Positions 1-9,779 of a stretch of 64,000 nucleotides of DNA are shown here, one piece after another. The notes under the pieces are model-generated. The model saw only the letters and a program-made list of their open reading frames with translations. It did no database searches and had not been told where the DNA came from. The first letter of the stretch is position 1. Each line of letters begins with the position of its first letter. The position numbers and the translations under genes were made by a program. The DNA is from Effrenium voratum (Eukaryota > Sar > Dinophyceae > Suessiales > Symbiodiniaceae), in the NCBI GenBank assembly GCA_963377175.1, contig CAUJNA010001605.1, forward strand, positions 1 through 64,000. The letters run 5' to 3'.

Positions 1-1
1 C

Positions 2-3000
2 GCCCGCGGCGTCTGCCGCGGCGCGGTGGAGTGCGCCAACCTAACCACGCGCCAGGCGGGCAACGACCCCACGGCGGCTGAGTCTCTCAAGACGGCGCCC
101 GTCCACTCCATCTCCTTGCAGTTCGGCCTCCAACTCATGGAGGCGGCGGCCGCCGGCGAAGCTTGGCCGGCTGAGCCGCGACAGCTGCGGACAGACACGC
201 GGCCGGCGGCTCAGCGAGGGCGCGTGGTCTCCTGCCCGTTCTGGACCTTCTACGGGGCACGGGGGCGAGCAGCCGAAGTCCGCGAGCTCTGCGCCTTTGA
301 GTTCGCGCGCCACTTCCTCTTCAAGCTGGCCAAGCGGCCCTTTGTGCTGGAGCAGCTGAGCGAGCGGCGCGACGAAGGTTTTCACGCCTCGCTGACGCGG
401 GCTGGGGCGGCGAAGCTTGGCGCAAACCCCAAGGCCGTCTTGCTGCCCGGGGCGGACTACGAGATCCACGAGGAAGGCGGGGAAGACTGGCTGCCGCTAG
501 GGCATGGAGCGCTCGCCCAGCAGTTCAGACACGATTGGATCCTTGCGCGCCGGGGCAGGCGAGGGGGCGGGGGGGAGGAGGAGGCGCGCGGCGCTCGCGG
601 CGCGGGGGCTGCGAGAATAGAGAGGCAAGGGGGGACGGGCGGCCGCGGTTCCCTTGCGAGGCCCCTCGTCCCGGTTGTCCAGGGTGCGCTTGGCGGTCGC
701 TCGGAGGAGGACTACGCGAAGCGGGTGCTGCTGCTCTTCTGCCCTTGGACGAGCCACCCCAACGACGCCTCGGCCGCCGCGCCCTTCCTTGCCGACCTCT
801 GCAAGTTCGGCAAGTCAGACTGGCGCCGCGCCCTCCGACGGCGGCTGATTCTCCGAGGCTTCCCGACCGAAGAGGTCAAGCAGTTCGCGCTGAACTTTTG
901 CTTCGTCTACTGCCTGCCGCGGGAGCTCCGGCCGGAACAGCACTTGCAAGAGAACAGCGACAACGAGGTCCAGGACGAGGGCGTGCGCTTCGACAAGGCG
1001 GACTTGGAGGCGGCTCGGGCCACGCACGTCCGCGGCGCGGGCAAGCTGGGCTCCGAAAACTTTGACGAACAAGACAGCGAGCAGGAGGACGAGGCCGCGG
1101 CGACGCGGCTGTGCGTCATGACCAAGCAGATGTTCGACTTGTCCCGGGCCGCGTGGAGGAAGAGCGGGGCCGACGCCTTGCCCGGCCAAGGCGCGCCCGC
1201 CGGGCCGCCCCGAGCGCAAAGCGAGCAGCTTGACCACAACGCGCTTGCCTGGGCCGCCCGCGCCTCGCGGAGCAAGAGCAGACTTCCGTCCTTTCCGGGC
1301 GTCGGCCAAGCCGGGCGGGATCCCGAGGCGCAGCCGCTCGGCCCGCCCGTGACAGCAGACGCGCTGTTGGACTGGCTGGGCAGCGAGCGCGTCCGGAGCG
1401 GTCTGAACTCCAAGCAATGGGAGATGCTGCGGGTGGTGGTGGAAAGGGTTCTGGTCGAGCTGGAGCTGGTGCCGCCGGACCACGAGATCGCTCTGCGGCG
1501 AGCCGAGCCGCTGGCCTGGCTGCTGCACGGCCCGCCGGGCACTGGGAAGTCCCACGTCCTGAAGTTCCTGCGGGAGTTGTTCGAGGAGCAGCTTGGCTAC
1601 GCGCAGGGGATCGACTTCGAGGCGCGCGGGCGAAATTGCGGTCGGCTCTCTTGCCCTGCTGGGGTCGCCGCCCCGCAGGTTGCGGCGTTCCAGGCCGTCA
1701 ACGCGGCCGACATTCGCGGCCGGCCCCTCCACAACGCCTGCGGCCTTGGCGTGGACGCGGCCGCGCTGGACCGCGCCGTGGGCCAGGAGGCGGCGAAGAG
1801 AATGAGCTACTGGAGATGGCTCGTCGTCGACGAGGTCAGCATGGTCAACGCGCGGCTGCTGGCGCAGGCGTGCGGGGGGGGAGGCCGGTCTCGCTTGCGC
1901 CCCGCCCTTCTGTTTGCGCGATCGACAGGTCGAGCAGCGGCTGCGGGCGGTCGTCCCGTCGGCCAGCCAGTGGAAGCGCAACGCGGCCGGGGATTCGCGG
2001 GCCTTCGCGGGCGTCAACGTGCTGCTGCTCGGCGACTTCTACCAGCTGCCGCCGCCGAGCGGCGGCTACCTTGCGGACGTGCCCAGCAGCCGGCGGCCGC
2101 CGCGGCTGAGCGCGGCCGCCGACGCCGAGCCGGACCTCCTGGCGGACTACGGCAGAGACCTAGTGTGGGGCGGCGCCCTGCAGGGTGTGACGGAACTGGA
2201 GGAGCGCGAGCCCTGCAAGGACGCCTGGTGGAACGAGGTTGTGGACGAGCTGCGGCGCGGCGAGCTGTCGGAGCAGAACTGGCGCTACCTCCACGGCAAG
2301 CCCGTTGAAGGCTGTCGACTGACCGCGGCAGAGCGCGAGTCCCGGCGCCGGGTCGTCGACGGGCCCGGCGACCCGCGCTTGAGCCAAGAGAAGTTCAGAT
2401 GGGCGGCGGCCGCGCGGAAGACTACTGGTCCGTGGCTCTGGACGCCCCCTCCGCCGAGGTCTTGCAAACGCAGGCTCAAGGGGTCGGGAGAGATCGCGGG
2501 GCTGGGGGGGGTAGGGGGGCAAGCCGCCTCCGCCTTTTGTCGGCCGAGCAGGAGTGCGACAAAGCCGCGCGGATCCGGTGGCTCCAGTATCATGACCGGG
2601 ACACCGAGAACCTCTCCGGCATGCTGCCCTTGGCGGTCGGGCTGCGCGTGGTCTTGGCCGACCACCTCGATCGCTCCGAGGACAAGCTCCTCCTCCGAGG
2701 TAGCGCCGGGCGCGTCCACTCCTGGGTCTGGGAGGAGAACGACCTGCGGCCGACTTGCGTCTATGTGAAGTTTGACGGGGCGACCTGGCAGCTCGACGGG
2801 GCGCCGGAGCGGACCGACGTGACCTTCGGGACCGTGGCTGCAAGCAGGGTCCGCTCCAGGGAGGACGTCTTGATCTTGAGGCGCGCGCGGGAAAAAGGGA
2901 AGGGGGGCGCGGGGGAAAGCAAAGCGGCACGTTTGCGGCAGGCCCTTCGAGCGCTGGCTCTACACCCGCGGCGCGCCGGAGGGCCCGGCGCTCCTGCTGA

Positions 3001-3705
3001 AACAACTGCGGGGGGAGGAGGTGGACTGGGAAGCCTTCAGGGAGGCAAAGGCGCCCTCTGCGGCCTGCGAGAAATGCAAAGATGTGAAGACGCTGGACTA
3101 CTTCTCCGACCGCCAGTGGGAGCGAGTCCGAGCCAACCGTTCGGCCATTTGCCTTGCCTGCGGCAAGCAAGGGCGGCCAGAAAACGCTGAAGCGGAAGCT
3201 GCCGTCTGGCCTGACGCGCTTGGACTGCCGCGGGTGTAAATTCCGGAAGCTGGAGGACGCCTTCCCCCGGGCGCAGCTTCAGCAGGACGATTCTGAGGCG
3301 AAGCGGCGCTGTCTCAAGTGTTTGAAGAAAGTTGACATTTTGGAGCGCTCCGTCTGCGAAAGCACGAAGCAGATCTCCGAATTCAGCAGCGCGATGGCGA
3401 CCATGCCGTGGGCGGCGGTTTGCGCTGATTGCGCGGCCGACGTCAGAAGGCAGCCTAAGTGGGGCCGCGCCGGTTGGTTCACTTGCCGGACTTGCGACTT
3501 ATTCTTTCCGGGAGCCGGCGCTGCGGAGCACGACGTCCTCCCCGCCGCTGTTTGAATTGCGCTTCGCGCGGCTCTTGGGCTAAGGGCAAGAGCACATGCC
3601 GCAAATGCGGTGGCGCGTGAGCGAGCCATGCGGGCAAGGGAGCGACAAGCGCCAAAGGCTTTGCCCAAAGTGCAGACCGAAAGCAAGTCGCGCGAAGCGC
3701 GCGTG
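2..3705 (+). CDS. PIF1-like (SF1B) helicase of Helitron-like element A, 5'-partial, with multi-zinc-ribbon tail
   Basis: The frame is open from the window edge, so the N-terminus, and any Rep domain, lies outside. Visible in order: a linker with YAKRVLLLFCPW near 705-750; Walker A GPPGTGKS at 1529-1552; Walker B WLVVDEVSM at 1817-1843; motif III LLLGDFYQLPPP near 2021-2056; and LQYHDRDTENLSGMLPLA near 2580-2640. A cysteine-rich tail at about 3060-3600 carries CEKC, CLAC, CRGC, CLKC, CADC and CRTC pairs. SF1B helicases of this kind unwind DNA during rolling-circle transposition. Several frame changes are explained by short GC-AG introns (1622-1678, 1868-1928, 2881-2941), so much of the gene is spliced rather than broken. 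Frame changes near 2400-2425 and 3165 look like real frameshifts. The G-rich stretch at 555-682 may be another intron or an insertion. Motif VI was not found between the helicase core and the tail. A host PIF1 relative is possible but less likely given the context. Confidence 0.8.
1622..1678 (+). other. GC-AG intron (57 bp) in element A
   Basis: Starts GCGCGC and ends CCCGCAG. Removal joins DFE to VAAFQAVNAADI in frame, giving the expected run just after the Walker A region of PIF1-like helicases. GC-AG introns are frequent in dinoflagellates. Confidence 0.65.
1868..1928 (+). other. GC-AG intron (61 bp) in element A
   Basis: Starts GCGTGC and ends ATCGACAG. Removal joins LLAQ to VEQRLRAVVP and moves the reading frame by one, exactly as needed to continue into motif III (GDFYQLPPP). 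This is the clearest of the three introns because it repairs a frame change. Confidence 0.75.
2881..2941 (+). other. GC-AG intron (61 bp) in element A
   Basis: Starts GCGCGCG and ends TTGCGGCAG. Removal completes a split arginine codon and joins VLIL-R to PFERWLYTRG, linking the helicase to the zinc-ribbon tail in frame. Confidence 0.7.
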
Positions 3706-4144
3706 ATAAGTGATCGCGGCCGCTCGGGGCAAAAAGCTAGCTCCAGGTGCCCGGGGGGAGAGGGCGAGCGGGGAGAAGGGAGAGCGTGACGGAGAAGGTC
3801 TGAGCGATTTTTCGTGGGGCCTTGAGCCGCGGTCCTGGCTCGACGCGCGCGGCTCAAGGGGGCTCCAGGGACGCTCTCGCTCTCTTCCGCGCCCGAACTA
3901 CTCAGGACTGGGAGCCGCGAGCTGCGAGCTTGCTCGCGTTCGCCTTTCCCGCTCGTGGCGCAAATCCTAAAACTTGAAAATCGAAATCCTTAGCCCCCGA
4001 AATCCAAAACCCTGAGCGCGAAACCAAAAAAAACCCGAGCCCCAAATCCTCGAAGTTCAGGGTTTAGGGTTCGCGGGGCTCGGCGTTTGGGATTTCGGGC
4101 GCCCGGGGTTTAGGGCTTAGGATTTTTGAGGTTTGGGGCGCGGG
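3706..4144. other. No gene; GC-rich spacer, then degenerate telomere-like A/T-rich text
   Basis: Nothing recognisable to about 3960. From 3968 to 4140 there are degenerate variants of CCTAAA/TTTAGGG in both orientations, for example a TTTAGGG near 4065 and another near 4110. Confidence 0.4.
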
Positions 4145-4390
4145 GCTCAGGATAGACCATTTTATCGCCCCCAATGGCCGTTTTATCGCCCCCAATGGCC
4201 GTTTTATCAAGCAAAGGCAGCCCGTAGACCATTTTATCGCCCGTAGACCATTCTATCGCCGTTTTATCAAGCCAAGGCAAGCCCGTAAACCATTTTATCA
4301 CGCCCGTAGACCATTTTAGCGCCCCCAATGGCCGTTTTATCAAGCCAAGGCAGCCCGTAGACCATTTTATCGCCCGTAGACCATTTTATC
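4145..4390. repeat. Minisatellite with core GCCGTTTTATC / ATTTTATCGCC
   Basis: About a dozen imperfect units of 18-25 bp alternate CCATTTTATCGCC with ATGGCCGTTTTATCAAG. The reverse complement of the core, GATAAAACGGCCAT, recurs hundreds to thousands of bases downstream in both orientations, so this is one block of a dispersed minisatellite. Confidence 0.75.
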
Positions 4391-4496
4391 TAAAAGGGAC
4401 CAGGGCGCACCCCCCCTATAGAGGAAAGTGGTTTGCTCCTTTACATCTCCGTGAGTCAAATTGAATTGTTCTTGGGCGCCAAGCTGTGTTGGCGAA

Positions 4497-4524
4497 CCCT
4501 AAACCCTAAACCCTAAACCCTAAA
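4497..4524. repeat. Interstitial telomere-type repeat (CCCTAAA)4
   Basis: Four exact tandem CCCTAAA units, C-strand orientation on +. It lies about 100 bp before the start of the duplicated repeat block at 4622. Confidence 0.95.
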
Positions 4525-5015
4525 CAAAGCGAGGAGCAGGAGCTGCGGTAGCCAGCGACGAGCGCTACCGAGGACGCCTTCGGCGCCGAGGGGCGGCCGA
4601 GCGAGCCACCGCGAGGTGTGCGAGGCCGCGGGCCTCAACGCGCGGTGAGCCGCGGCCCGGGCGTGGTGCCCGAACGGCAGCCCGCCACCGACAGGTGGCC
4701 GCTAAACTCAATTACCCTAAACCCTGTGCCAAACAAGGCCCGGAATGTCTCCATCCTCCTTTACATTGGCATGATAAAACGGCCATCGGCCTTGATAAAA
4801 CGGCCATCGGCATTGATATTGAAGCCAGCCTTGATAAAATGGCCATCGGGGCTGGCCTGGCCAGCTTGTGCCCCGGCAGGACCTGTTTGCCCCGGGAAGC
4901 CTATTTCTGTCCTGGGAGGCCGACAAGACTTTCAAAGATTATCCTTGCTAAACATGGCCACTGGCCAAGCCACTTGTGGCTGAGGTTTCCTTTCGTTTCT
5001 TCTCGAAATCTCAAA

Positions 5016-7230
5016 TTTGTGCATGGCCCGGCGGTTGATAAATTCTTTACACGGGAAATGGTAGAATGCGCAATCCGTGCTCCAAATCCAGAGATCTGGC
5101 CGCACCTGCATACTTAGTCTTTGAGACAAGCATATGACTACTGGCAGGATCAACCAGGTTTCCTTTTGTTTCTTTTCGAAATTTCAAGTCTGCGGGTGGC
5201 TCGGCTGAATTTCTTAGTGTTTTGAGACTGCCGGCGGTTGATAAATTCTTTACACGGGAAATGGTAAAATGGGCAATCCGTGCTCCAAATCCAGAGATCT
5301 GGCCACGCCTGCATTACTTAGTCTTTGAGACAAGCATATGACTACTGGCAGGATCAACCAGGTTTCCTTTTGTTTCTTTTCGAAATTTCAAGTCTGCGGA
5401 TGGCTCGGCCGTTGATAAATTCTTTACACGGGAAATGGTAAAATTTGCCATCCGTGCTCCAAATCCAAAGATGTGGCCACGGCTGAATTTCTTAGTGTTT
5501 TGAGACTGACATGATAAAACGGCCATCGGCCTTGATAAAACGGCCATTGGTCTTGATAAAACGGCCATTGGCTCTGATAGAGGGCTTGCCTTGATAAAAT
5601 GGCCATCGGGGGAGCAATGGCAGCTGGCCAAGCCATTTGTGGCTAGAGAAAACGCTTGTGCGGGAGCTCGCCTTCATAGAGCAGTTGTTTGATTTCTGTC
5701 CCGGGAAGCTCAGTTCGCTTCGATAAAAAGAATGATTCGGCTGCTGCTGCCTTGATAAAACGGCCACTTAGTTTCTACTCGAAACCCAAAATTTGCGCCG
5801 CCCGGCCGTTGATAAATTCTTTACACGGGAAATGGTAAAAATTGCAATCTGTGCTCCAAATCCGATGATCTGGCCATTTGGCCGCTTCTGGTTGATAAAA
5901 CGGCCATTGCGGCCACTGGCTTGGCCAACGGCCTTGATAAAGCGGCCATTGTACCCAAAATTTGCGCCGCCCGGCCGTTGATAAATTCTTTACACGGGAA
6001 ATGGTAAAAAATTGCAATCTGCGCTCCAAATCCGATGATCTGGCCACTTGGCCGCTTCTGGTTGATAAAACGGCCATTGCGGCCACTGGCTTGGCCAACG
6101 GCCTTGATAAAGCGGCCATTGTTGATAAAACGGCCATTGACGCTGGCCGGCCTTAATAAAACGGCAATCGGCCTTGATAAAAGGCTACTGCGGCTGGCCG
6201 GCCTTGCGAAAGATCGAATTCGCTTTGCCAGCTAAAAAGGGCTCGGCCTAGCCGCTGATAAACTCCTTACACGGGACCGTATGACATCGGCAATCCGCAG
6301 CCCGAATCTAAAAGATTTGGCAACGCCTGAATTACTTAGTCTTTGAGACAAGCATATGACTACTGGCAGGATCAACCAGGTTTCCTTTTCTTTCTTTTCG
6401 ACATCTCAAATTTGGCACGCCCCGGCCGTTGATAAATTCTTTACACGCGAAATGGTAAAAATTGCAATCCGTGCTCCAAATCCAGAGATCTAGCCATTTG
6501 GCCGCTTCTGGTTGATAAAACGGCCATTGCGGCAACTGGCGCTGGCCGGCCTTAATAAAATGGCCATCGGCCTTGATAAAACGGCTACTGCGGCTGGTCG
6601 GCTTTGATAAAATTGCAATTAGGTTTCCGTTTGTTTCTTCTCGAAATCTCAAATTTGCGCACGGCCTCGCCGTTGATAAATTCTTTATACGGGAAATGAT
6701 AAAAATTGCCATCCGTGCTCCAAATCCAGAGACTTGGCCACGCCTGACTTACTTTGTCTTTGAGACAAGCATATGATTACTGGCAGGATCAACCAGGTTT
6801 CCTTTTCTTTCTTCTTGAAGTCTCAAATTTGCGCACGGCCCGGCCGTTGATAAATTCTTTAGACGGGAAATTATAAAAATAGCCATCCGTGCTCCAAATC
6901 CAGAGACTTGGCCGCCAGCCTGACTCACTTAGTCTTTGAGACAAGCATATGACTACTGGCAGGATCAACCAGGTTTCCTTTTGTTTCTTCGCGAAATCTC
7001 AAATTTGTACATGGCCCGGCCGTTGATAAATTCTTTACACGGGAAATTGTAAAAATTGCAATCCGTGCTCCACATCCCAAGATTTGGCCGGCCGTTGATA
7101 AATTCTTTCTGCGGGAAATTGTAAAAATTGCTATCCCTGCTCCAAACCCAGAGATCTGCAACTTGGCCGGCAATTGCGGCCACTGGCCTGGTCCTTGGCG
7201 TTGATAAAGCGGCCACTGTTGGAAAAAACT
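5016..7230. repeat. Satellite built on GTTGATAAATTCTTTACACG units with 18S-derived inserts
   Basis: Units read roughly: CCCGGCCGTTGATAAATTC, TTTACACGGGAAATGGTAAA, ATTGC(A/C)ATCCGTGCTCC, AAATCCAGAGATCTGGCC, then either an 18S 5'-end fragment or GATAAAACGGCCAT minisatellite. At least nine units start at or near 5033, 5229, 5413, 5805, 5976, 6428, 6671, 6845 and 7019. Translations of these arrays (IKRPSALIKRP and similar) are not genes. Confidence 0.85.
5113..6974 (-). pseudogene. Five 18S rRNA 5'-end fragments embedded in satellite (array 1)
   Basis: Copies lie at about 5113-5160, 5317-5363, 6335-6382, 6753-6799 and 6928-6974. On the minus strand each contains TTGATCCTGCCAGTAGTCAT followed by ATGCTTGTCTCAAAGA, the near-universal start of eukaryotic 18S rRNA. 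Each begins at the ACCTGG of the gene start and stops after CTAAG, about 47 nt. The copy at 6753 has TAATCATATG in place of TAGTCATATG. They are far too short to be functional rRNA. Immediately upstream on the minus strand is a conserved AAACAAAAGGAA that may be native 5' external-spacer sequence (inference). Confidence 0.9.
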
Positions 7231-7329
7231 GCAATCGAGGCTGGCGGCCTTGATAAAACGGCCATCGGCTTTGATAAAACGGCCCCTGCGTTTGGCCAGC
7301 CTGAATAAAACGGGAATTCGCGCCAGCCC

Positions 7330-7950
7330 TTGATACAAAAAAGGATCGCCGCGGCACAAACCCATAGGTTGCGCCAACCGCTTCCACAGAAAATTGTCGC
7401 CTTACAAGTGTACCAAGTTTCTTCAAATCGCCACGCAACACCGCCGTGTATAAGCGCGTAGGCACTTTTCTACCATGTTTGATCCGCAGCCCGATCACGG
7501 GCGGCGCCGCCCGCAATTGTCGCTTCTGCTAAAGCTGACGTTTTCTAAACTAGCCCAGCCCGTAGGAGAGCTTGTTCCCGGAAGGGAGACTGCGGCACAA
7601 ACCCATAGGTGGCGCCAACCGCTTGGAAACGCCGCAGAAAATTGTCGCCTTACTTCTTGACACGCGCGCAACACCGCCGTGTGTACTAATCCGCAGCACG
7701 ATCACGGGCGGCGCCGCCCGCAATTGTCGCTTCTGCTAAAGCTGATGTTTTCTACACTGGGCCAGCCCGTAGGAGAGCTTGTTCCCGTAAGGGAGACTGC
7801 GGCGCAAACCCATAGGTGGCGCCAGCCGCTTGGAAACGCCGCAGAAAATTGTCGCCTTTTAGCGCCCGGCCCGCGAGCGCCGCGCACGCCCACGGAAATG
7901 CTAAAACTAAGGCGCTCAAAAAATGATCTCTTCTAAGATAGCTCGACCCG
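7330..7950. repeat. Repeated module with AACCCATAGGTGGCGCC and CGATCACGGGCGGCGCC
   Basis: Two to three imperfect units, at about 7340-7550, 7590-7760 and 7795-7860. Each has GGGAGACTGCGGC, the AACCCATAGGT motif, GCAGAAAATTGTCGCCTT and often a GATCACGGGCGGCGCCGCC palindrome-like core. A diverged copy lies at 18060-18250. No gene is seen. Confidence 0.7.
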
Positions 7951-8067
7951 CAATCCGCACAAGCCCACACCTGGGCCGCGGTGAGCCGCGCGCCCTAGGC
8001 CCGCAGCTTCTTTAGCGCACCTTCGGCGCACGGCGTCTCTCGCTGGCTCTCGCGAGCGGTGTTGCTT

Positions 8068-8257
8068 GTGTGTGTTCCCCCTAAGAAAGGGGGAAACTAA
8101 AGGGGGTCGATCGACCCTAAACCCGGTAAGGTTGAGGAATGGGTGGCCAGGGGTGGGTCAACCGCTTAACGCGTGGCGCGCGCCGCCCGCGACGCTCTGC
8201 GTCGAGGCGCGCGCCCCACCTTGCACAAACCCTAAACCCTAAACCCCAAACCCTAAA
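8068..8257. repeat. Module with CCCCTAAGAAAGGGGG hairpin ending in CCCTAAA run
   Basis: Contains CCCCCTAAGAAAGGGGG, GGTCGATCGACC, a GGCGCGCGCCGCC...GAGGCGCGCGCC inverted pair, and ends in telomere-like units at 8230-8257, one unit changed to CCCCAAA. The near-identical partner is 18293-18473. Confidence 0.8.
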
Positions 8258-8429
8258 TCTTCTCTTCACTGGAGACTTAAACCTTAATGGACTCTGCTAT
8301 CGATTTGACGAACCCCCCTCAGGGGTCTTCTTCTTCTAGAAGAGGATTCTTTCTTTGGGGAAGGGAAAGGTCTTAGGAATTGCCTTGGCCCTGTCCTGTC
8401 AAGCTCAAAAGCTTGCTCCTGTCTTGTTC

Positions 8430-9165
8430 CAAATCCCGAACCTGGGCTTGGCTGATAAATTGTTCATAAACGCAATGTCAAAATTGACATCCAGGCTCAA
8501 AATGTAAAGATCTGGTCATTTGGTTCCTTTCTGGGCTTGGCCAGCCGCTGATATACTGTTCATATGGCGCAATGTCAACATGGCTATCCAGGCTCCAAAT
8601 GTAAAGATCTGGTCATTTGGTTCCTTTCTGGGCTTGGCCAGCCGCTGATAAACTGCTCATATGGCGCAATGTCAAAATGGCCATCCAAGCTAAAAATGTA
8701 AAGATCTGATCGTTCGGTTCCGTTCTGGGCTTGGCCAGCTGCTGATACACTGTTCATATGGCGCGCAATGAAAATGGACACGCAGGCTCAAAATGTAAGA
8801 TCTGGTCATTTGGTTCCTTTCTGGGCTTGGCCAGCCGCTGATAAACTGCTCATTTTGCGCAATGTCAAAACGGAACGGACATCCGAGCTGATATTCTCAC
8901 GCAGGCCTGAACTGGGCTTGGCCAGCCGCTGGCTCAATGTGAAACGGCCATCCAAGCTCAAGATGTAAAGATCTGGTCATTTGGTTCCTTTCTGGGCTTG
9001 GCCAGCCGCTGATAAACTGATGGCGCAATCCAGGCTTAAAATGAAGGGTCTGGTCATTTGGCTCCTTTCTGGGCTTGGCCAGCCGCTGATAAACTGTTTA
9101 TATGGCGCAATGTAAAAATGGCCATCCAGGCTTGGAATGTCAAGATCTGGTCATTTGTCGGTTCG
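8430..9165. repeat. ~100-bp tandem array, core GCCAGCCGCTGATAAACTG
   Basis: About eight units starting near 8446, 8531, 8632, 8732, 8824, 8910, 8996 and 9073. Each has GGGCTTGGCCAGCCGCTGAT, GTTCATATGGCGCAATGTC, then a variant of AAAATGGCCATCCAGGCTC and AAGATCTGGTCATTTGG. The matching array is at 18640-19205. Confidence 0.85.
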
Positions 9166-9229
9166 CCGAGCGCTCAAGAGCAACAGCTTGCCATCGGCCG
9201 CTGCGGAGCAAGATAAATTAGTCTCGCAA

Positions 9230-9359
9230 CGCCCGTCTTGAAATTTGGAGAAACTAACAAACTCTCCTATGTTGTGGGTAACCAGTCTGGGTGGGTGGGA
9301 AAGCTAACACAAAACTTCCTCAATCCAGTTGATATACCCTCTAGACCCTAAACCCTAAA
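9230..9359. repeat. Terminal module ending CTCTAGA(CCCTAAA)2
   Basis: Contains GTCTTGAAATTTGGAGAAAC, CTCTCCTATGTTGTGGGTAA and GATATACCCTCTAGA, then two CCCTAAA units at 9346-9359. The partner is 19410-19558 with three units. Confidence 0.75.
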
Positions 9360-9360
9360 C

Positions 9361-9626
9361 TTAGCGAGGGCTCGATGAAGCGCTTGAAGCAGAGCCCGAG
9401 CGTTGGCTGCCGAGACCAGGCAGCCGCCCGAGCAGCTCAGCTGCGAGCGGCCTTACGCGTTCGCTTGACGTAGAAGCAAAGCAGGGCGGGAGGGTTAAGC
9501 CTCCCGCTGGGCCTGGAACGGACGCCTGCAAGTAGGGCCTAAGCCATGCCGCAAAGCGAGGCTTCATGGCGAAGCGTGCCCGGCAAGCACGCCACTTCTA
9601 CGTTAGTAGAAAGACAATACCCTAAA
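9361..9626. other. Hairpin-rich segment ending in TAGAAAGACAATACCCTAAA
   Basis: Two perfect short hairpins: GGCTGCC at 9405-9411 with GGCAGCC at 9419-9425, and CGGGAGG at 9487-9493 with CCTCCCG at 9500-9506. The segment ends with a 20-bp motif (9607-9626) that also lies just beyond the helicase 3' ends of Helitron-like genes C and E. It could be a solo Helitron-like 3' end (inference). Confidence 0.45.
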
Positions 9627-9779
9627 GCCGAGGCTTTTTGCCAGCGAGGTCGCCCCAAGTCCAACGTTGGTCCGCAAAAGCATTTTCGCTAGCAAAATAG
9701 CATTTGGAGAGCCAAATCTTTAGCTAAAATTTGCCAAGGCTTTGGTGTTGGGATCTGGCCATTCGGCTGCCTTGGTCTT
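9627..9779. other. No recognised feature
   Basis: Short spacer containing three imperfect AGCAAAAT/AGCTAAAATT motifs; no gene or array. Confidence 0.4.

Larger units (their letters stand above)
4622..9361. repeat. Segmental duplication block, copy 1 (paralogous to 14174-19562)
   Basis: The order of sub-modules matches copy 2: a GC-rich leader with CCCGCCACCGACAGGTGGCC, GATAAAACGGCCAT minisatellite, 18S-containing satellite, a module with AACCCATAGGTGGCGCC, a module with AAGAAAGGGGGAAACTAAAG, a ~100-bp GCCGCTGATAAACT array, and a terminal module ending CTCTAGACCCTAAACCC. The two blocks differ in array copy number and internal rearrangement. Exact identity needs an alignment. Confidence 0.75.

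Noticed and set aside
815..2017. 400-residue minus-strand reading frame
   Set aside because: Antisense shadow of the element A helicase; GC-rich DNA keeps several frames open.
5113..5160. Functional 18S rRNA gene
   Set aside because: Only the first ~47 nt are present in each copy; no further rRNA sequence follows.
4110..7516. Many small reading frames rich in IKRP, MAVLS or GRFI
   Set aside because: They are translations of the GATAAAACGGCCAT minisatellite and the 18S-containing satellite in several frames; no conserved start or codon pattern.
8430..9165. CRISPR-like array
   Set aside because: Units are ~100-bp diverged tandem repeats without unique spacers, in a eukaryotic satellite context.
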